Below, piece after piece: positions 22,201 through 34,300 of a DNA stretch of 64,000 nucleotides (the first letter of the stretch is position 1; every line of letters begins with the position of its first letter). A model generated the notes under the pieces. That model was not told where the DNA came from, did not search any database, and saw nothing but the letters and a program-made list of their open reading frames with translations. The DNA comes from Cherax quadricarinatus (Eukaryota; Arthropoda; Malacostraca; Decapoda; Parastacidae). The position numbers and the translations under genes were made by a program. The stretch spans positions 47,380,936 to 47,444,935 of the forward strand of contig NC_091300.1 of the NCBI RefSeq assembly GCF_038502225.1. The letters are read 5' to 3'.

Positions 22201-22392
22201 TCAAATATTTTTCTCTAGTGTTATCACCCAATGGCTAGACTTACTGCTGCCGTCAGTAGATGTTAGAACATCATTGTAGTTGGGGACAGTCAGGTCAGAG
22301 TCAGAGGATGTCCTTGTTGTAGAAGGGTCGAATACAACTCCTGGTGCCGCCTCTTTGATGGTCTCTACTAGGCCAATTCTTTCCATACTCAA
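22201..22392 (-). other. Unassigned 63-codon frame next to LINE G
   Basis: Reads GLVETIKEAAPGVVFDPSTT, then SDLTVPNYNDVLTSTDGSS; acidic/serine-rich, no family recognised. Its start overlaps the 3' end of LINE G. Could be part of an exon or of an older element. Confidence 0.2.
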
Positions 22393-23437
22393 TGAGCTTG
22401 ATCTTATCTCCTCTTAAAGTTATGTATGGATTCTGCCTCCACTACATGACTCTCCAGACTGTTCCGCTTCCTGACAACTCTATGGCTGAAGATATACTTC
22501 CTAACATCCCTGTGACTCAAGTCTTCAGTTTCCAATTGTGACCGCTTTTTGCTGTGTCCCATCTCTGGTACATCCTGTCCCTATCCTCCTTGTCATTTCC
22601 CCGGAGTATTTTATATGTCGTTATCATGTCCTCTCATCCTTCCTGGCTTCAAATGTTGTCAGGTTCATTTAACTTAACCTCTCTTCGTATGACATACCCC
22701 TTGGATCCGGGAATAGTTTCGTTGCATTCCTTTGCACTTTCTTTAATTTCTTTACATGCTGACCAGGTGTGAGCTCCAAACTGATGCTGCATACTGCAGT
22801 ATGGACACGACATACACGGTGTAGTGTCTTGAACGATTCCTTACTGATATGTCGAAACGCTATTCTTAGGTTTGCTAGGCGCCCATATGTTGCAGCAGTT
22901 ACTTGGTTGATGAGCGCCTCAGATGTGCTCGGTATTATATTCACCTCAAGATCCTTTTCCTTGAGTGAGGTTTGCGGTCTTTCGTCCTCTATCCTGTACT
23001 CTGTCTGCAGTCTTTTTTGCCTTTCCCCAATCTTCATGACTTTCCACTTGGTGGGGTTAACCTCCAGGAGTCAGTTGCTGGAACAAGCATGCAGCCTGTC
23101 CATATCCCTTTGTACTCCTACCTGATCCTCATCCGATTGAATTATCCTCATTAGCTTCACATTGTCTGCAAACAGTGACACTTCTGAATCTATCCCTTTC
23201 ATCATGTCATTCGTAATAAACCAGAAGTAGCACCGATCCTAGGACTGATCCCTGTGGAATCCCGCTCGTCACAGGCGGCCCCACTCACACCTCGTCATGT
23301 ACAATGATTTGTTGTTGCCTTCCTGTTATGTACCTTCTGATCCACTGCTGTTATATCTGCCTGACCCTCTAGCATATGCACTAATCTCTTCTGTGGAACT
23401 GTGTCGAAAGAGTTCTTTCAGCCAAGGTAAATGCAAG

Positions 23438-23481
<44 letters not shown>

Positions 23482-24666
23482 TACCTCCCTTACCTTGTCG
23501 TAAATCTCTAGAAGGTTTGTGACACAGTATTTCCCCTCCCTGAAACCGTGCTGGTTTACATGTACAGCTCATTCCTTTCTAGGTGCTCCACTACTCTTCT
23601 GGTAATTTTTCCCTGACATTCAATATTAGACATGTTAGTGATACTGGTAGTAGTTTAATGCTGCGTGTTTGTCTTCTTTCTAAAAAACTGAGAATGCATT
23701 GCTGTCTTCCACACCTTAGGTTGACACCTTGTTTAGATAGATGTGTTGAAAATTTTTGTTATTGGCACACAGCGCCTCTGCTTCCTCTCTCAGGACCCAA
23801 GGAGAGATGTTGTCTGGTCCCACTGCCTTTGAGGTATCAAGTTCACTTAGAAGCCTTTTCACCTCCTCGGTTGTGTATTATGTGCAGCACTTGTTGGTGT
23901 TCCCCATCATTCCGGGTTTTCAGAGTCCTTTCTGTCTTCACTGAAGTTGCTTCTCTAAATCTCAAGTTGAACTCTTAACTTACTTCTCGGTCGTTTCATG
24001 TGATCTATCCTCTTTCGTTTATCAGACTGATTACCTGGTCCTTGAATGTTGTTATCCTTCTGATGTGACTGCACAACAATTTCAGGTCAGACTTGGCTTT
24101 TGATGCTATGTCATTGTCATATTGCCAGTGGGTCTCCCTCATCATCTCTACATATTCCTTTCTGACTCTTCGACTACTCTCTTTATTTTCCTGGGTCCAT
24201 TGTCTTCTATAATTTTTCCATGCTCTAGCGCAATTAGTTTTGGCCTCTCACCACCTTTGGGTGAATGAATGGTTCGTTCTGGTCACCTCATTTTTTTTCT
24301 GTTGCTCTTTTATACAAACCTCTCCTCTGCCTCATTGCATTTTGTTGTCACATAGTCTATCATATCATTTACTAATTTTCCTACCAGTTTTCTTTCCCAC
24401 TGAATCTCATGCAGGAAATTCATTATGCATGTGTAGTCCTCCCTTTTGTAGATTGGCTTCTCAGGTCCCTACTCTTCCTGCTTCCCTCTCTACTTGTATC
24501 TCTACTATGTACTTGAATCTCAGGAATTTCCAGGTGAGTCACCCACAACTAGTAACTTCGACATGTCAACGTGGGCTCTACTGGCCCACTTGGGCAGGGC
24601 AATTTGCATCAACTATTGCACTGATGCTCTCATATTATTGCCTTGGCTTCCTGCTATTCTGTGTGG

Positions 24667-24667
<1 letters not shown>
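22383..24667 (-). mobile_element. LINE copy G, 5'-truncated and decayed
   Basis: Same family as LINE A. The 3' end near 22383 keeps the GAGCTT...CTTAAAGTTATGTATGG segment; the RT C-terminal part (22669-23037, SLKEKDLEV, AATYGRLANLRIAFRH) is open. Further 5' the RT and linker survive only as broken pieces, and endonuclease sequence near NPPQN stops at (GT)n at 24668. Contains a (CT)n expansion at 23443-23477. Many frameshifts; an older copy than D, F or I. Confidence 0.85.
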
Positions 24668-24757
<90 letters not shown>

Positions 24758-24794
24758 GTGTGTGTGTGTGTGTGTGTGTATGTGTGTGTGTCAC
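24668..24794. repeat. (GT)n microsatellite between LINE G and the LTR element
   Basis: About 125 bases of GT with rare T/A interruptions; reads (CA)n on the LINE G sense strand and abuts its truncated 5' end. The left LTR begins without a gap on the other side. Confidence 0.97.
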
Positions 24795-25082
24795 CATAGT
24801 TGCTGATCCCTGTATTCCCAGTATTATATAGCATAGCATATTAGTATCATCCATGTGCTTTAGATACGAGATCCCTTGTAGGCCTGTGGCTTTGTGTGAC
24901 GTCACGGGATACAGATGTGTAGGCTCATACCTCTGCCCCGGCCTCACTCGGCGGCAGACCATTCAGCGGACAGGCAAGGCAGCTGGGCTCCATCCCTCAT
25001 CTCAGTCTGACAATATAGTTACCATCCTACAAGTGTGTCTACCTTCAACCTACGATATCTCCATTAAAGAACCCTTACGATA
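24795..25082 (+). repeat. 5' LTR
   Basis: 288 bases shared with 31041-31328. The right copy is preceded by TGTATGTCGGGACGACATAC, probably the true LTR start, which is missing on the left where (GT)n begins; so this LTR is probably 5'-truncated by about 40 bases. Followed by TGGTGGCATCGGAGGG (25085-25100), a candidate tRNA primer-binding site. Confidence 0.88.
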
Positions 25083-27422
25083 AATGGTGGCATCGGAGGG
25101 CCTGTAATTCTGACGATTACAGCGATTTCTGGAGATAAAATTTCGACCAGCAAGACGGCCATTTCGTGTCACCAGTAGGCCTACCGAGGTTCACCCCAGC
25201 CAGCTACCTCAAGCCAGCTACTCTACCAGCTTCTACATTATTCACTGGTCAGTCTCCTTGTATTAGTGTTTATCTGCTTATTTGCATCACTCCCAAGGGG
25301 TTGACCCGAGTTTGCAAAATAAGCCAGTTTCCAGTCTGTGGTGGGGGAGTCAGAACAACCGAGCCCAGTCGAGCCTAGTCTACTCCATCCAATTCCTTTG
25401 CCTGCCAAGCCAGCTTCCACCCCTACTGTGCTCATCGTGTGAAGTTATCAAGCTATTCTGTGTGAAGGGTTATGATAAGCCAGCTAGTAACTAACCCAAG
25501 TAACCCAGTACTCGAGCAAGCCACGTGAGTAGTCTTCATCGCTTGTGATTCAAGCTCCAAGCATTTTGAGTGCTCCTTTTCATCCTTGTGGTGTTGTAGT
25601 ATTTCGTGGGTTTATTTTAAGCCAGCCGGCTTAGAATTATCTTCGCGGCAGTGTGGGTGTTCTCAGTGAGGCTTACGACGTTCAACCCATAAGCCCAGCC
25701 ACTCACGATCACGTGTGTCTCACCATTGCCGGTCTCAGTCCTGTTAACCCACAAACCCAACTACAGTCAGCCATTACACACTCACCTACTTCATCAGTGT
25801 TTTGGTGCACTGCTAAGGGTTGTAGCACCATATTTTAAGGACCACATAGGGGGTCAAGAGCTAGAGTGTGTTCGCACCACCTTTATAAAGCCTCCTGTGT
25901 GAAGTCTATCGCCGATGTAAGCGCAATTCTACGATCATCTGTGCAGAGGACAGCAGCAAGACGATATAAACAATCCATCAATCTCATTCTTCAAGTGTTA
26001 CAGCGATAATATTTTTTTTTAGAGACATTTGCGAGTGTTGAGACATTTTTTTTTCTATGTTCCCAGTGATTTTTTTCTTAGTGACATTCAGTGACTCTCG
26101 ATCAGACTCAGTGTTTATCATGTACTGATTGCATTAATTTCTTTTAATCTCCTTAATTCAGTGTTAATTTTCGTGCATTATCTTATATCTGTTGCATTGT
26201 GTATCTTTTTATACACTTGAAGTAAGTACTTAGTGTTTTTCCTTGTTGTGTGTGCAACATATGAGCAGTATAGAACTTGTGTTACACTTCAGAATCACCT
26301 AGTGTTCTCAGTATTCCAGTGAAGTATAGAACTTGTGTTACACTTCAGAATCACCTAGAGTTCTCAGTATTCCAGTGAAGTATTTCAGTATATTTTTCAC
26401 CTCATATTCTGCATCACAACTCAGTGTTTTCTGTTATTTTTTTTTCTTCCCAGCATTTGTGTATTTTTATTTTGTTCCCTGTGTGTTGAACATTCTTGTG
26501 TTCATATTCTTTCATTTAGCCAGTGTTTAATTTGTCTTATTTCCACAGACAATAGTGCCATTTTTAAAGTCCAAGCAAGAAATCATTTTTACAAAATTTT
26601 TCAAAACATCAAGTTTCATTGCAAGAAAATTCTAGTAATGTGTTTATATTGATGTGTTGTGTTCTGCATCACTGTAAGTGTTCAAATTTTGTTTTGTTAT
26701 GTGTTTTTAGCACCTATTATTTTTCATGTTTTATTGAACAAATTCACTCTTAGTGCAATTTTTAAGTTCTTCTTTTAAAGTAAATTGTTCTTTGCTTGTT
26801 AAGTGTTGTTTAAGTTGCAGTTAAAAGTTAAAGTGTTCATTCCTTGATATATTTCTTTTCTTGTGTGTTATAATTTTTATTGTTGCACATTGACTCATTT
26901 TGCAATAATTCTTGTGCAAATATTGTATTGCTATTAAAGTTTCCTTGCAGAAAATTTTATGAAGTACTTGTTGATTAGCAACTGTTAATTTGATATATTG
27001 CTACAGTTTATTACAGAGCAGTTTCTTATTCTCTGTTCTGTGCATAGTATTTTATTCTGTCTGTGTCATTTTATTTTTATTTCAGTGAATGGTGTGTCCG
27101 TTTTAATTTTTGCACAAGTTTATTGAGTCCATTTTATCATTTTATTGTGTATTTCCTTGTTGCATTGAAAGTAAAGACAACTCACTGTGCCATTCATTCA
27201 ATTTAAAGTAAAAGTTGAGCATATTAGATTTGAGCAAAGTACAAGTTCTCTTGATTTTCAAAGTGTTGTTTATTAAGTTGCATATTTTTCTTGTGTGAGT
27301 TCTTTGCTTACTGTGTAACCTGTCAATTTTTAATTACTTATGCAGAATTGTTAAGCATTTTCTTCCACTTAAGCTTAAGATAAGCTTATTGTGTTATTCT
27401 CTCTATTTTTTTTTTTTGACTT
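25083..27422 (+). other. LTR-element leader, non-coding
   Basis: Over 2 kb without credible coding; the second half is T-rich with recurrent AGTGTTT and CAGTGATTTT words. A 56-bp exact or near-exact tandem duplication lies at 26267-26378 (AGTATAGAACTTGTGTTACA start). Confidence 0.6.
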
Positions 27423-27671
27423 ATGCCCTTCAGTATTTTCACTGAGAAGATGTCCCAGTCACTTTTGAATGTTCACTTAGTGTATCATTCCAGTCAAAGT
27501 CAATATGAATCAGTCCACAGTACCAATATTCCCTTACTGACTGAAAGACAATATCTAGCCCTTGAGCAATGTGTTTGTTCTCACAGCTTGTATCTGAGAT
27601 TTGTTAAAGTGCTGCGAAATGTGAAGTTCAGATTAAGTTCCTATAGATCCGTGAATTACTTATTAACGTAG
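27423..27671 (+). pseudogene. Short Gag-like or leader frame
   Basis: 82-codon frame before pol (NIPLLTERQYLALEQCV); ends at a stop 60 bases before the pol frame. Too short for a Gag and no zinc knuckle is seen. Position is the only support. Confidence 0.3.
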
Positions 27672-29318
27672 CCGAGCGGTCAGGCACTAGTAATTCTGTC
27701 ATTCCCATCTGTGTTCCACCTACACCTTCAGACTTGCAGGATAAAGTTCCGTTGCCTCAAGTGTCCGGGGACACTCAGACTGCCTTGAGTGCACAGCCTA
27801 TCCCTGCAATGACTGCTAGTTCGAGTAGTAGTTTCTCCACAGGGGATGCCTTGTCAGAAAACGATTACTTGCAACTAGTAATGCCATCTCTTGTTGATGT
27901 GACATGCTGTCTGCAGAAAGACATCTCTGTTACAGCTAGTGCTCTCACTAGAGTGTCTGTTGTTGTTCCTAATGTTCCAGATAGTGATAACGTCCTAGTT
28001 GACAGTGATTCCTGCAAGGTCAAAGGTTTATTTGTTGAACCTTCCTTACACATTGTAAGAGACAGTAAGATCCATTTACTCCTTGCTAACACTTTGGGTC
28101 ACAGTGTTCGTCTCAGAGCAAATACCAACCTCGTTGACCTAGTTCACTATCCTTACCCTGTTCAAGTACAGGATGACGTGTCACCTGACCAGTGGGTCGG
28201 TGCTATTTCTACCGGGGAGACCTCATCCACTTCACCGGATCAATCTGTTTCACCAGTTGAGGAGAAAGACTTAGCTCCCACTGACTTCCCAGATGAAGTC
28301 AAGCGTTTGTTGACTCTGCTGAACAAACGTCGTAAAGCCATTGCCTTACCAGGTGAGAAGATGGGTATAACGAACTTATTGTCCCATCGTATTCCACTTG
28401 GACCTGGTACTAGACCTATCTACATACCTGCGTACAGAATGCCTCATTCACAAGTTGCTGTCGCAGAGGAACTGATCAATCAAATCCTCAATGATGGAGT
28501 TATTGCACATAGCAATTCACCCTGGAATGCACCCTTGATCCTAGTGCCTAAGAAGGATGGCACTTGGAGCCCGGTGATTGACTTTAGGAAGTTAAATGCG
28601 AAAACCATTCCAGATCGCTTCCCACTTCCTGTACTAGGTGACCTTTTACGCAATATCGGAGATAACGAAGTCTTCTCGACCCTGGACTTGTTACAAGGGT
28701 TTTGGCAAGTCCCTCTTCACGAGGACAGCCAAGAGTTAACTGCATTCTCCACTCCCACAGGTCATTATCACTTCCTACATATGGCGTTTGGATTACGATC
28801 GTCTCCTATCACGTTCTCTAGACTCATGACCAACATCTTTAGAGGTCTTATAGGTAAAGCACTTATGGTGTACTTAGACGACGTAATCGTCATGTCCGAA
28901 GACGTGGACACACACCTGAAAAGACTTGATATAGTACTTGGCAAGCTTAAAGAAGCAAATTTAAAGATCAAACTGTCTAAATGTCAATTTTTCAGATCAG
29001 AAATTAAGTTTCTTGGTCACGTAGTCACTCCTAGAGGGGTTACGACTGACCAAAATAAAGTAACTGCAGTATTAAATTTTCCAACTCCCAAAACTGCTGA
29101 TGCTGTAAGATCCTTTGTGGGCTTAGCAGGTTTTTATAGATCTTTCATTGCCAATTTTTCTTCCATAGCTGCTCCACTAACTGAGTTGCTTAAGAAAGAT
29201 GCTCCTTTTGTTTGGACCTTCCGTCAAGAAAGAGCATTCCAGACATTAAAAGAAAAGCTAACATCTGCTCCAGTTTTGAAATTTCCAGATTTTTCTAAGC
29301 CCTTGTATCTGACAACTG

Positions 29319-29329
29319 ATGCTAGTTCA
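29319..29329. repeat. Target-site duplication, left (11 bp)
   Basis: ATGCTAGTTCA, exactly repeated at 29549-29559. Removing 29330-29559 restores TDASSIGIGAVLAQ in frame. Confidence 0.93.
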
Positions 29330-29548
29330 GACACATATGCAACAGTTAGGTATCTTTATTTCGAAACGTTTCGCCTACCAATAATAGATATAATAGAATA
29401 ATAATAGAAATATATAATAATATAATATAATATAATAAAATATAATAATAATATAATATAAAATATAATAATAGAAATAAAGATACCTAACTGTTGCATA
29501 TGTGTCTTACCTAACAATCTGTCGGTATTTTATACCATTTTAATGTTC
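29330..29548 (-). mobile_element. Retrozyme-like insertion in the Ty3-type RNase H
   Basis: 219 bp beginning GACACATATGCAACAGTTAG and ending ACCATTTTAATGTTC. Both ends hold the same inverted segment as the 53-55 kb units (ATCTTTATT ... AATAAAGAT arms). The left arm keeps GAAACGTTTCGCCTACC, the 3' half of a hammerhead-like motif on the minus strand; the middle is an AATAT-rich run (29380-29475). Flanked by 11-bp duplications. Confidence 0.9.
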
Positions 29549-29559
29549 ATGCTAGTTCA
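29549..29559. repeat. Target-site duplication, right (11 bp)
   Basis: Exact copy of 29319-29329. Confidence 0.93.
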
Positions 29560-30124
29560 ATTGGCATAGGTGCCGTACTAGCTCAGAAGACTGATAGCAA
29601 GTAGAACGCAGTTGCATTTGCTAGCCGAGTCCTTACGAAGGCTGAACGTAATTATACAGTAACGGAGCAAGAAGCTTTAGCAATAGTATGGTCTTTAAAG
29701 CACTTCCGAGACATCATTTACCAGTACCCTGTTCATGTCTTGACAGACCATGCGCCACTGATACCTTTATTCCAGAACAAACAGCCTACTGGAAGGTTAG
29801 CCAGATGGACCTTGACTATCCAAGAGTTCAATCCCACTTTTGAACATTTACCTGGCAAGTCAAATGTAGTCGCTGATGCTTTATCGCAACACGTTAGTGT
29901 AGTTACTGCAGATCCTCCATTTACTGTCGAGGATGTCAAAACTGCACAAAGAACAGATCCCATGTGGTCTGGTGTAATTCGATTCCTGCTCCAGGAAGAT
30001 CTTATTCTTACTGTGAAGCCACCAGCACCCATTAGTGACTTTGTAATGAGCCAAGAATTACTGTATCGAACAGCCGAGTTGGGTACTCCAAGCAGAAGAG
30101 TTTACCAGTTAGTAATTCCACAGT

Positions 30125-30430
30125 CAGATAAGATAAGATAAGATTTCGTTCGGATTTTTAACCCCGGAGGATTAGCCACCCAGGATAACCCAAGAAAGTC
30201 AGTGCGTCATCGAGGACTGTCTAACTTATTTCCATTGGGGTCCTTAATCTTGTCCCCCAGGATGCGACCCACACCAGTCGACTAACACCCAGGTACCTAT
30301 TTGCTGCTAGGTGAACAGGACAACAGGTGTAAGGAAACGTGTCGAAATGTTTCCACCCGCCGGGAATCGAACCCGGGCCCTCCGTGTGTGAAGCAGGAGC
30401 TTTAGCCACCAGGCCACCGGGCCACCGGTC
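30125..30430 (-). mobile_element. tRNA-derived SINE inserted in the LTR element
   Basis: On the minus strand: A-box-like TGGCCTGGTGGCTAAAGC, B-box GGTTCGATTCCC at about 30365-30375, body with TACCTGGGTGTTAGTCGACT and GGTGTGGGTCGCATCCTGG, ending in (TCTTA)n. It lies where integrase coding should begin. No clear long target duplication was found (only GTCA at both edges). Confidence 0.85.
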
Positions 30431-30602
30431 ACTAGTGATTGTAGCTGTATCTTTTGTAGATACTCGTTCAGACTGTCCTCAGTCAAGGCATGTGTTAGCC
30501 ATTGCAGAGGAATTCGATCCTCCCAGAGATGATAACCATTCTGCATATGTAAACCTAACCCTCGCAGAAATGGGTTTAAATGTACATAGTCTGCATAATT
30601 AG
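30431..30602 (+). pseudogene. C-terminal remnant of the LTR-element polyprotein
   Basis: Open after the SINE: LVIVAVSFVDTRSDCPQSRH, AEEFDPPRDDNHSAYVNLTL, stop at 30600-30602. Acidic tail-like; placed just before the 3' non-coding region. Integrase (HHCC and DDE) is absent between it and RNase H, so a deletion accompanied or preceded the SINE. Confidence 0.4.
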
Positions 30603-31040
30603 ATGTCCGAGATGAATGAAATTATCAACTGTGTGTTTTGTCATTAGTTGATCAGTTGTCAGAAATTTTCATGTTCACGTTCCCTCCGTATTCTGAGAAT
30701 TTGACAGTAATAGTCTGAGTGCACCGGATGCTTTTGCTGTTAATTTCACCTTGTATATATATATTTATTCTTCCTTAGAATCCGTAGAGTGCATGAATAC
30801 AGATCGATCGATCAATTCCATCCATATTGTACAATGATTTGTTCTTATAGTTGTAATGCATTACGTTAAAACTCATTACGTTAACACCCATTACGTCAAA
30901 ATCATGTTGTACCATCCATTAGTTCTAAGTTATATATGAATTTGTTATTGTATAGAATCAGCCCAGATCCGCCTGCCTGTTCAGCCTATAGTATAGTAGT
31001 GTATGTCGGGACGACATACGTAACATGACCGAGCTGTCAG
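30603..31040 (+). other. 3' non-coding part of the LTR element
   Basis: No frame. Contains three near-identical CATTACGTTAA-type words (30859-30902) and the palindromic TGTATGTCGGGACGACATAC (31000-31019), the probable true start of the right LTR. Confidence 0.6.
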
Positions 31041-31328
31041 CATAGTTGCTGATCCCTGTATTCCCAGTATTATATAGCATTGCATATTAGTATCATCCAT
31101 GTGCTTTAGATACGAGATCCCTTGTAGGCCTGTGGCTTTGTGTGACGTCACGGGATACAGATGTGTAGGCTCATACCTCTGCCCCGGCCTCACTCGGCGG
31201 CAGACCATTCAGCGGACAGGCAAGGCAGCTGGGCTCCATCCCTCATCTCAGTCTGACAATATAGTTACCATCCTACAAGTGTGTCTACCTTCAACCTACG
31301 ATATCTCCATTAAAGAACCCTTACGATA
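31041..31328 (+). repeat. 3' LTR
   Basis: Same length as the left repeat; the one visible difference is TAGCATTGCAT here against TAGCATAGCAT. Its end (CCCTTACGATA) runs straight into (GT)n and the 3' tail of LINE D. Confidence 0.92.
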
Positions 31329-34300
31329 TGTGTGTGTGTGTGTGTGTGTGTGTGTACTCACCTATTTGCTCACCTATTTGTGGTTTCAGGGGCCGAGTCT
31401 TAGCTCCTGGCTCTGCCTCTACATCAGTTGCTACTGGGTCCTCTCTCTCCCCGCTCCATGAGCTTTATCACACCTCGTCTTAAAACTATGTATGGTTCCT
31501 GCCTCCACTACATCACCTTCTAGGCTATTCCACTGCCTAACAACTCTATGACTGAAGAAATGCTTCCTAATATCTCTCTGACTCATCTGTGTCTTCAACT
31601 TCCAATTGTGACCTCTTGTTTCTGTGTCCCCTCCCTGGAACATCCTGTCTTTGTCCACCTTGTCTATTCTGCCCAGTATTTTATATGTCGTTATCATGTC
31701 TCCCCTGACCCTCCTGTCCTCTAGTGTCGTCAGGCCGATTTCCCTTAACTTTTCTTCATTAGACATTCCCCTTAGCTCTGGAACTAACCTTGTCACAAAC
31801 CTTTGCACTTTCTCTAGTTTCTTGACGTGCTTTATCAAGTGCGGGTTCCAAACAGGTGCTGCATACTCGAGTATGGGCCTGACGTACACGGTGTACAGTG
31901 TCTTGAACGATTCCTTATTAAGGTATCGGAACACTGTTCTCAGGTTTGCCAGGCGCCCATATGCTGCAGCAGTTACCTGGTTGATGTGTGCTTCCGGAGA
32001 CATGCTCGGTGTTATACTCACTCCAAGATCTTTCTCCTTGAGCGAGGTTTGCAGTCTTTGGCCACCTAGCCTATACTCTGTCTGCGGTCTTCTTTGCCCT
32101 TCGCCTATCTTCATGACTTTGCATTTGGCGGGATTAAATTCGAGAAGCCAGTTGCTGGACCAGGTGTCCAGTCTGTCCAGGTCTCTTTGAAATCCTGCCC
32201 GGTCCTCATCTGATTTAATTCTCCTCATTAACTTTACATCGTCTGCGAACAGAGACACTTCTGAGTCTAACCCTTCCACCATGTCGTTCACATATACCAA
32301 AAATAGCACTGGTCCTAAGACCGACCCCTGTGGGATCCCGCTCGTCACAGGTGCCAATTGTGATACATCATTACGTACCATGACTCGTTGTTGCCTCCCT
32401 GTCAGGTATTCTCTGATCCATTGCAGTGCCCTTCCTGTTATATGCGCCTGATGCTCTAGCTTCTGCACTAATCTCTTGTGAGGATCTGTGTCAAAGGCCT
32501 TCTTGCAGTCCAAGAAGATGCAATCAACCCACCCTCTCTCTCTCTCGTGTCTTACTTCTGTTACTTTATCATAAAACTCCAGAAGGTTTGTGACACAAGA
32601 TTTTCCTTCCATGAATCCGTGCTGGTTGGCGTTTATACTCTTGTTCCGTTCGAGGTGCTCCACCACTCTCTTCCTGATAATCTTCTCTATAACTGCATAC
32701 TATACACGTCAGTGACACAGGTTTATAGTTTAGTGCCTCTTTTCTGTCTCCTTTTTTAGAAATGGGAACTACATTTGCCGTCTTCCATACCTGAGGTAGT
32801 TGCCCAGTTTCAAGGGACGTGTTGAAGATCGTGGTAAGTGGCACACACAATGCATCCACTCCCTCTCTAAGGACCCACGGGGAGATGTTGTCCGGTCCCA
32901 TTGCCTTTGAGGTATCGATGTCCCTTAGCAGTTTCTTCACCTTCTCCTCATCTGTATGTATGTTATCCAACACTTGTTGGTATATTCCTTGCTGGTGTCC
33001 CCATCTGGTCTGTCCCCGAAGAGGCCTTCCTGTCTCCATTGTAAATACTTCCTTAAATCTCATGCTGATCTCTTCACATACCTCTTGATCGTTTCTTGTG
33101 AGTTCTCCACCTTCTTTCTTCAGCCTTATCACCTGGTCTTTGACTGTTGTCTTCCTCCTAATGTGGCTATACAGCAGTTTCGGGTCAGACTTGACTTTCG
33201 ATGCTATGTCGTTCTCGTACTGTTGCTGGGCCTCCCTCCTTATCTGTGCATACTCGTTTCTTGCTCTTCTACTAATCTCCTTATTTTCCTGGGTCCTTTG
33301 CCTCCTGTACGCTTTCCATTCTCTGTTGCACTTAGTTTTTGCCTCCCTACACCTTTGGGTAAACCAAGGACTCGCTTTGGTCTTCCAATTATTTCTGTTT
33401 CCCTTGGGAACAAACCTTTCCTCTGCCTCCTTGCACCTTTTTGCTACATATTCCATCATCTCGTTTACTGATTTTCCTACCAGGTCTCTGTCCCACTGAA
33501 CCTCCTGTAGGAAGTTCCCCATACCTGTGTAGTCCCCCCTTTTGTAGTTTGGCTTTTCCCATTCTGTTCCTGTTTCCTTCTCCACTTGTAACTCTACTAT
33601 ATAATCAAAACTCAGAACCACGTGATTGCTAGCTCCAAGGGGCCTCTCGTAAGTGATGTCCTCAATGTCTGAACTGCTCAGGGTGAACACAAGATCCAGT
33701 CTTGCTGGCTCACCCTCCCCTCTCTCTCAGGTAGTGTCCCTGACATTTTGATGCATGAGGTTTTCAAGTCCCACATTAATCATCTTGGCTCTCCATGTTT
33801 TGGGACCCCCATGTGACTCCAGGTTTTCCCAGTCGATCTCCCTGTGGTTGAAATCGCCCATTACCAGTAACTTTGCTCTGCTCGAGTGAGCTCTTCTTGC
33901 CACCTCAGCCAGTGTGTCCACCATCGCCCTGTTGTTTTCTTCGCACTCCTCTCTTGGCCTCCTGCAGTTCTGTGGTGGGTTATACATCACTCCAATGACT
34001 GCTTTATGTTCTCCAGACTGAATTGTACCTACTATGTAGTCTCTTTCTCAAATCATGTCTATGCCTTCCATTTCCTCAAATCCCCATCAGTTTCTTATGA
34101 GCAGTGCAACTCCTCCTCCCCCTCTACTCCTTCTATCTTTTCTCAGGATCTGATATCCCGGTGGGAAGATTGCGTCTGTTATTGTCTCAGCGAGTTTTGT
34201 TTCTGTGACTGCTATGATGTCTGGGAATTTCTCACTGATTCTTTCGTGCCTCTCCTCATGTTTATTCGTTATTCCATCTGCGTTTGTGTACCAAACTTTC

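Larger units (their letters stand above)
27734..30141 (+). pseudogene. Ty3-type pol: RT and RNase H, interrupted
   Basis: 27734-29329 reads a protease-RT linker (residues 1-190; the DTG active site is not seen), then RT with VIAHSNSPWNAPLILVPKKD, FSTLDLLQGFWQ, HMAFGLRSSP and catalytic YLDDVIV, and the connection FVGLAGFYRSFI. RNase H begins at LYLTTDASS and is split by a 219-bp insertion. It resumes at 29560 with IGIGAVLAQKTDS, a stop at 29602-29604, then VTEQEALAIVWSLKHF, VLTDHAPLIPLF and LPGKSNVVADALSQ. The frame ends in the SINE near 30125. The family enzyme makes the element cDNA in virus-like particles; this copy cannot. Confidence 0.9.
24795..31328 (+). mobile_element. Ty3-type LTR retrotransposon, degenerate interior
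   Basis: Two 288-bp direct repeats (24795-25082 and 31041-31328) differ at a single base that I can see, flanking a long T-rich leader, a short Gag-like start, a pol region with RT and RNase H (27734-30141), and a short C-terminal remnant. Both outer edges meet (GT)n, so the element sits in the GT joint between LINE G and LINE D. The interior is damaged by a retrozyme-like insertion (29330-29548), a SINE (about 30125-30430), missing protease core and missing integrase. Confidence 0.88.

Noticed and set aside
30125..30430. A true nuclear tRNA gene at the B-box sequence
   Set aside because: Only A- and B-box-like parts are present; no cloverleaf closes, and the body and (TCTTA)n tail match other SINE copies.
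24795..31328. Possible infectious retrovirus-like element with an envelope gene
   Set aside because: No env-like frame with signal or membrane segments; the only frame after RNase H is a short acidic tail.
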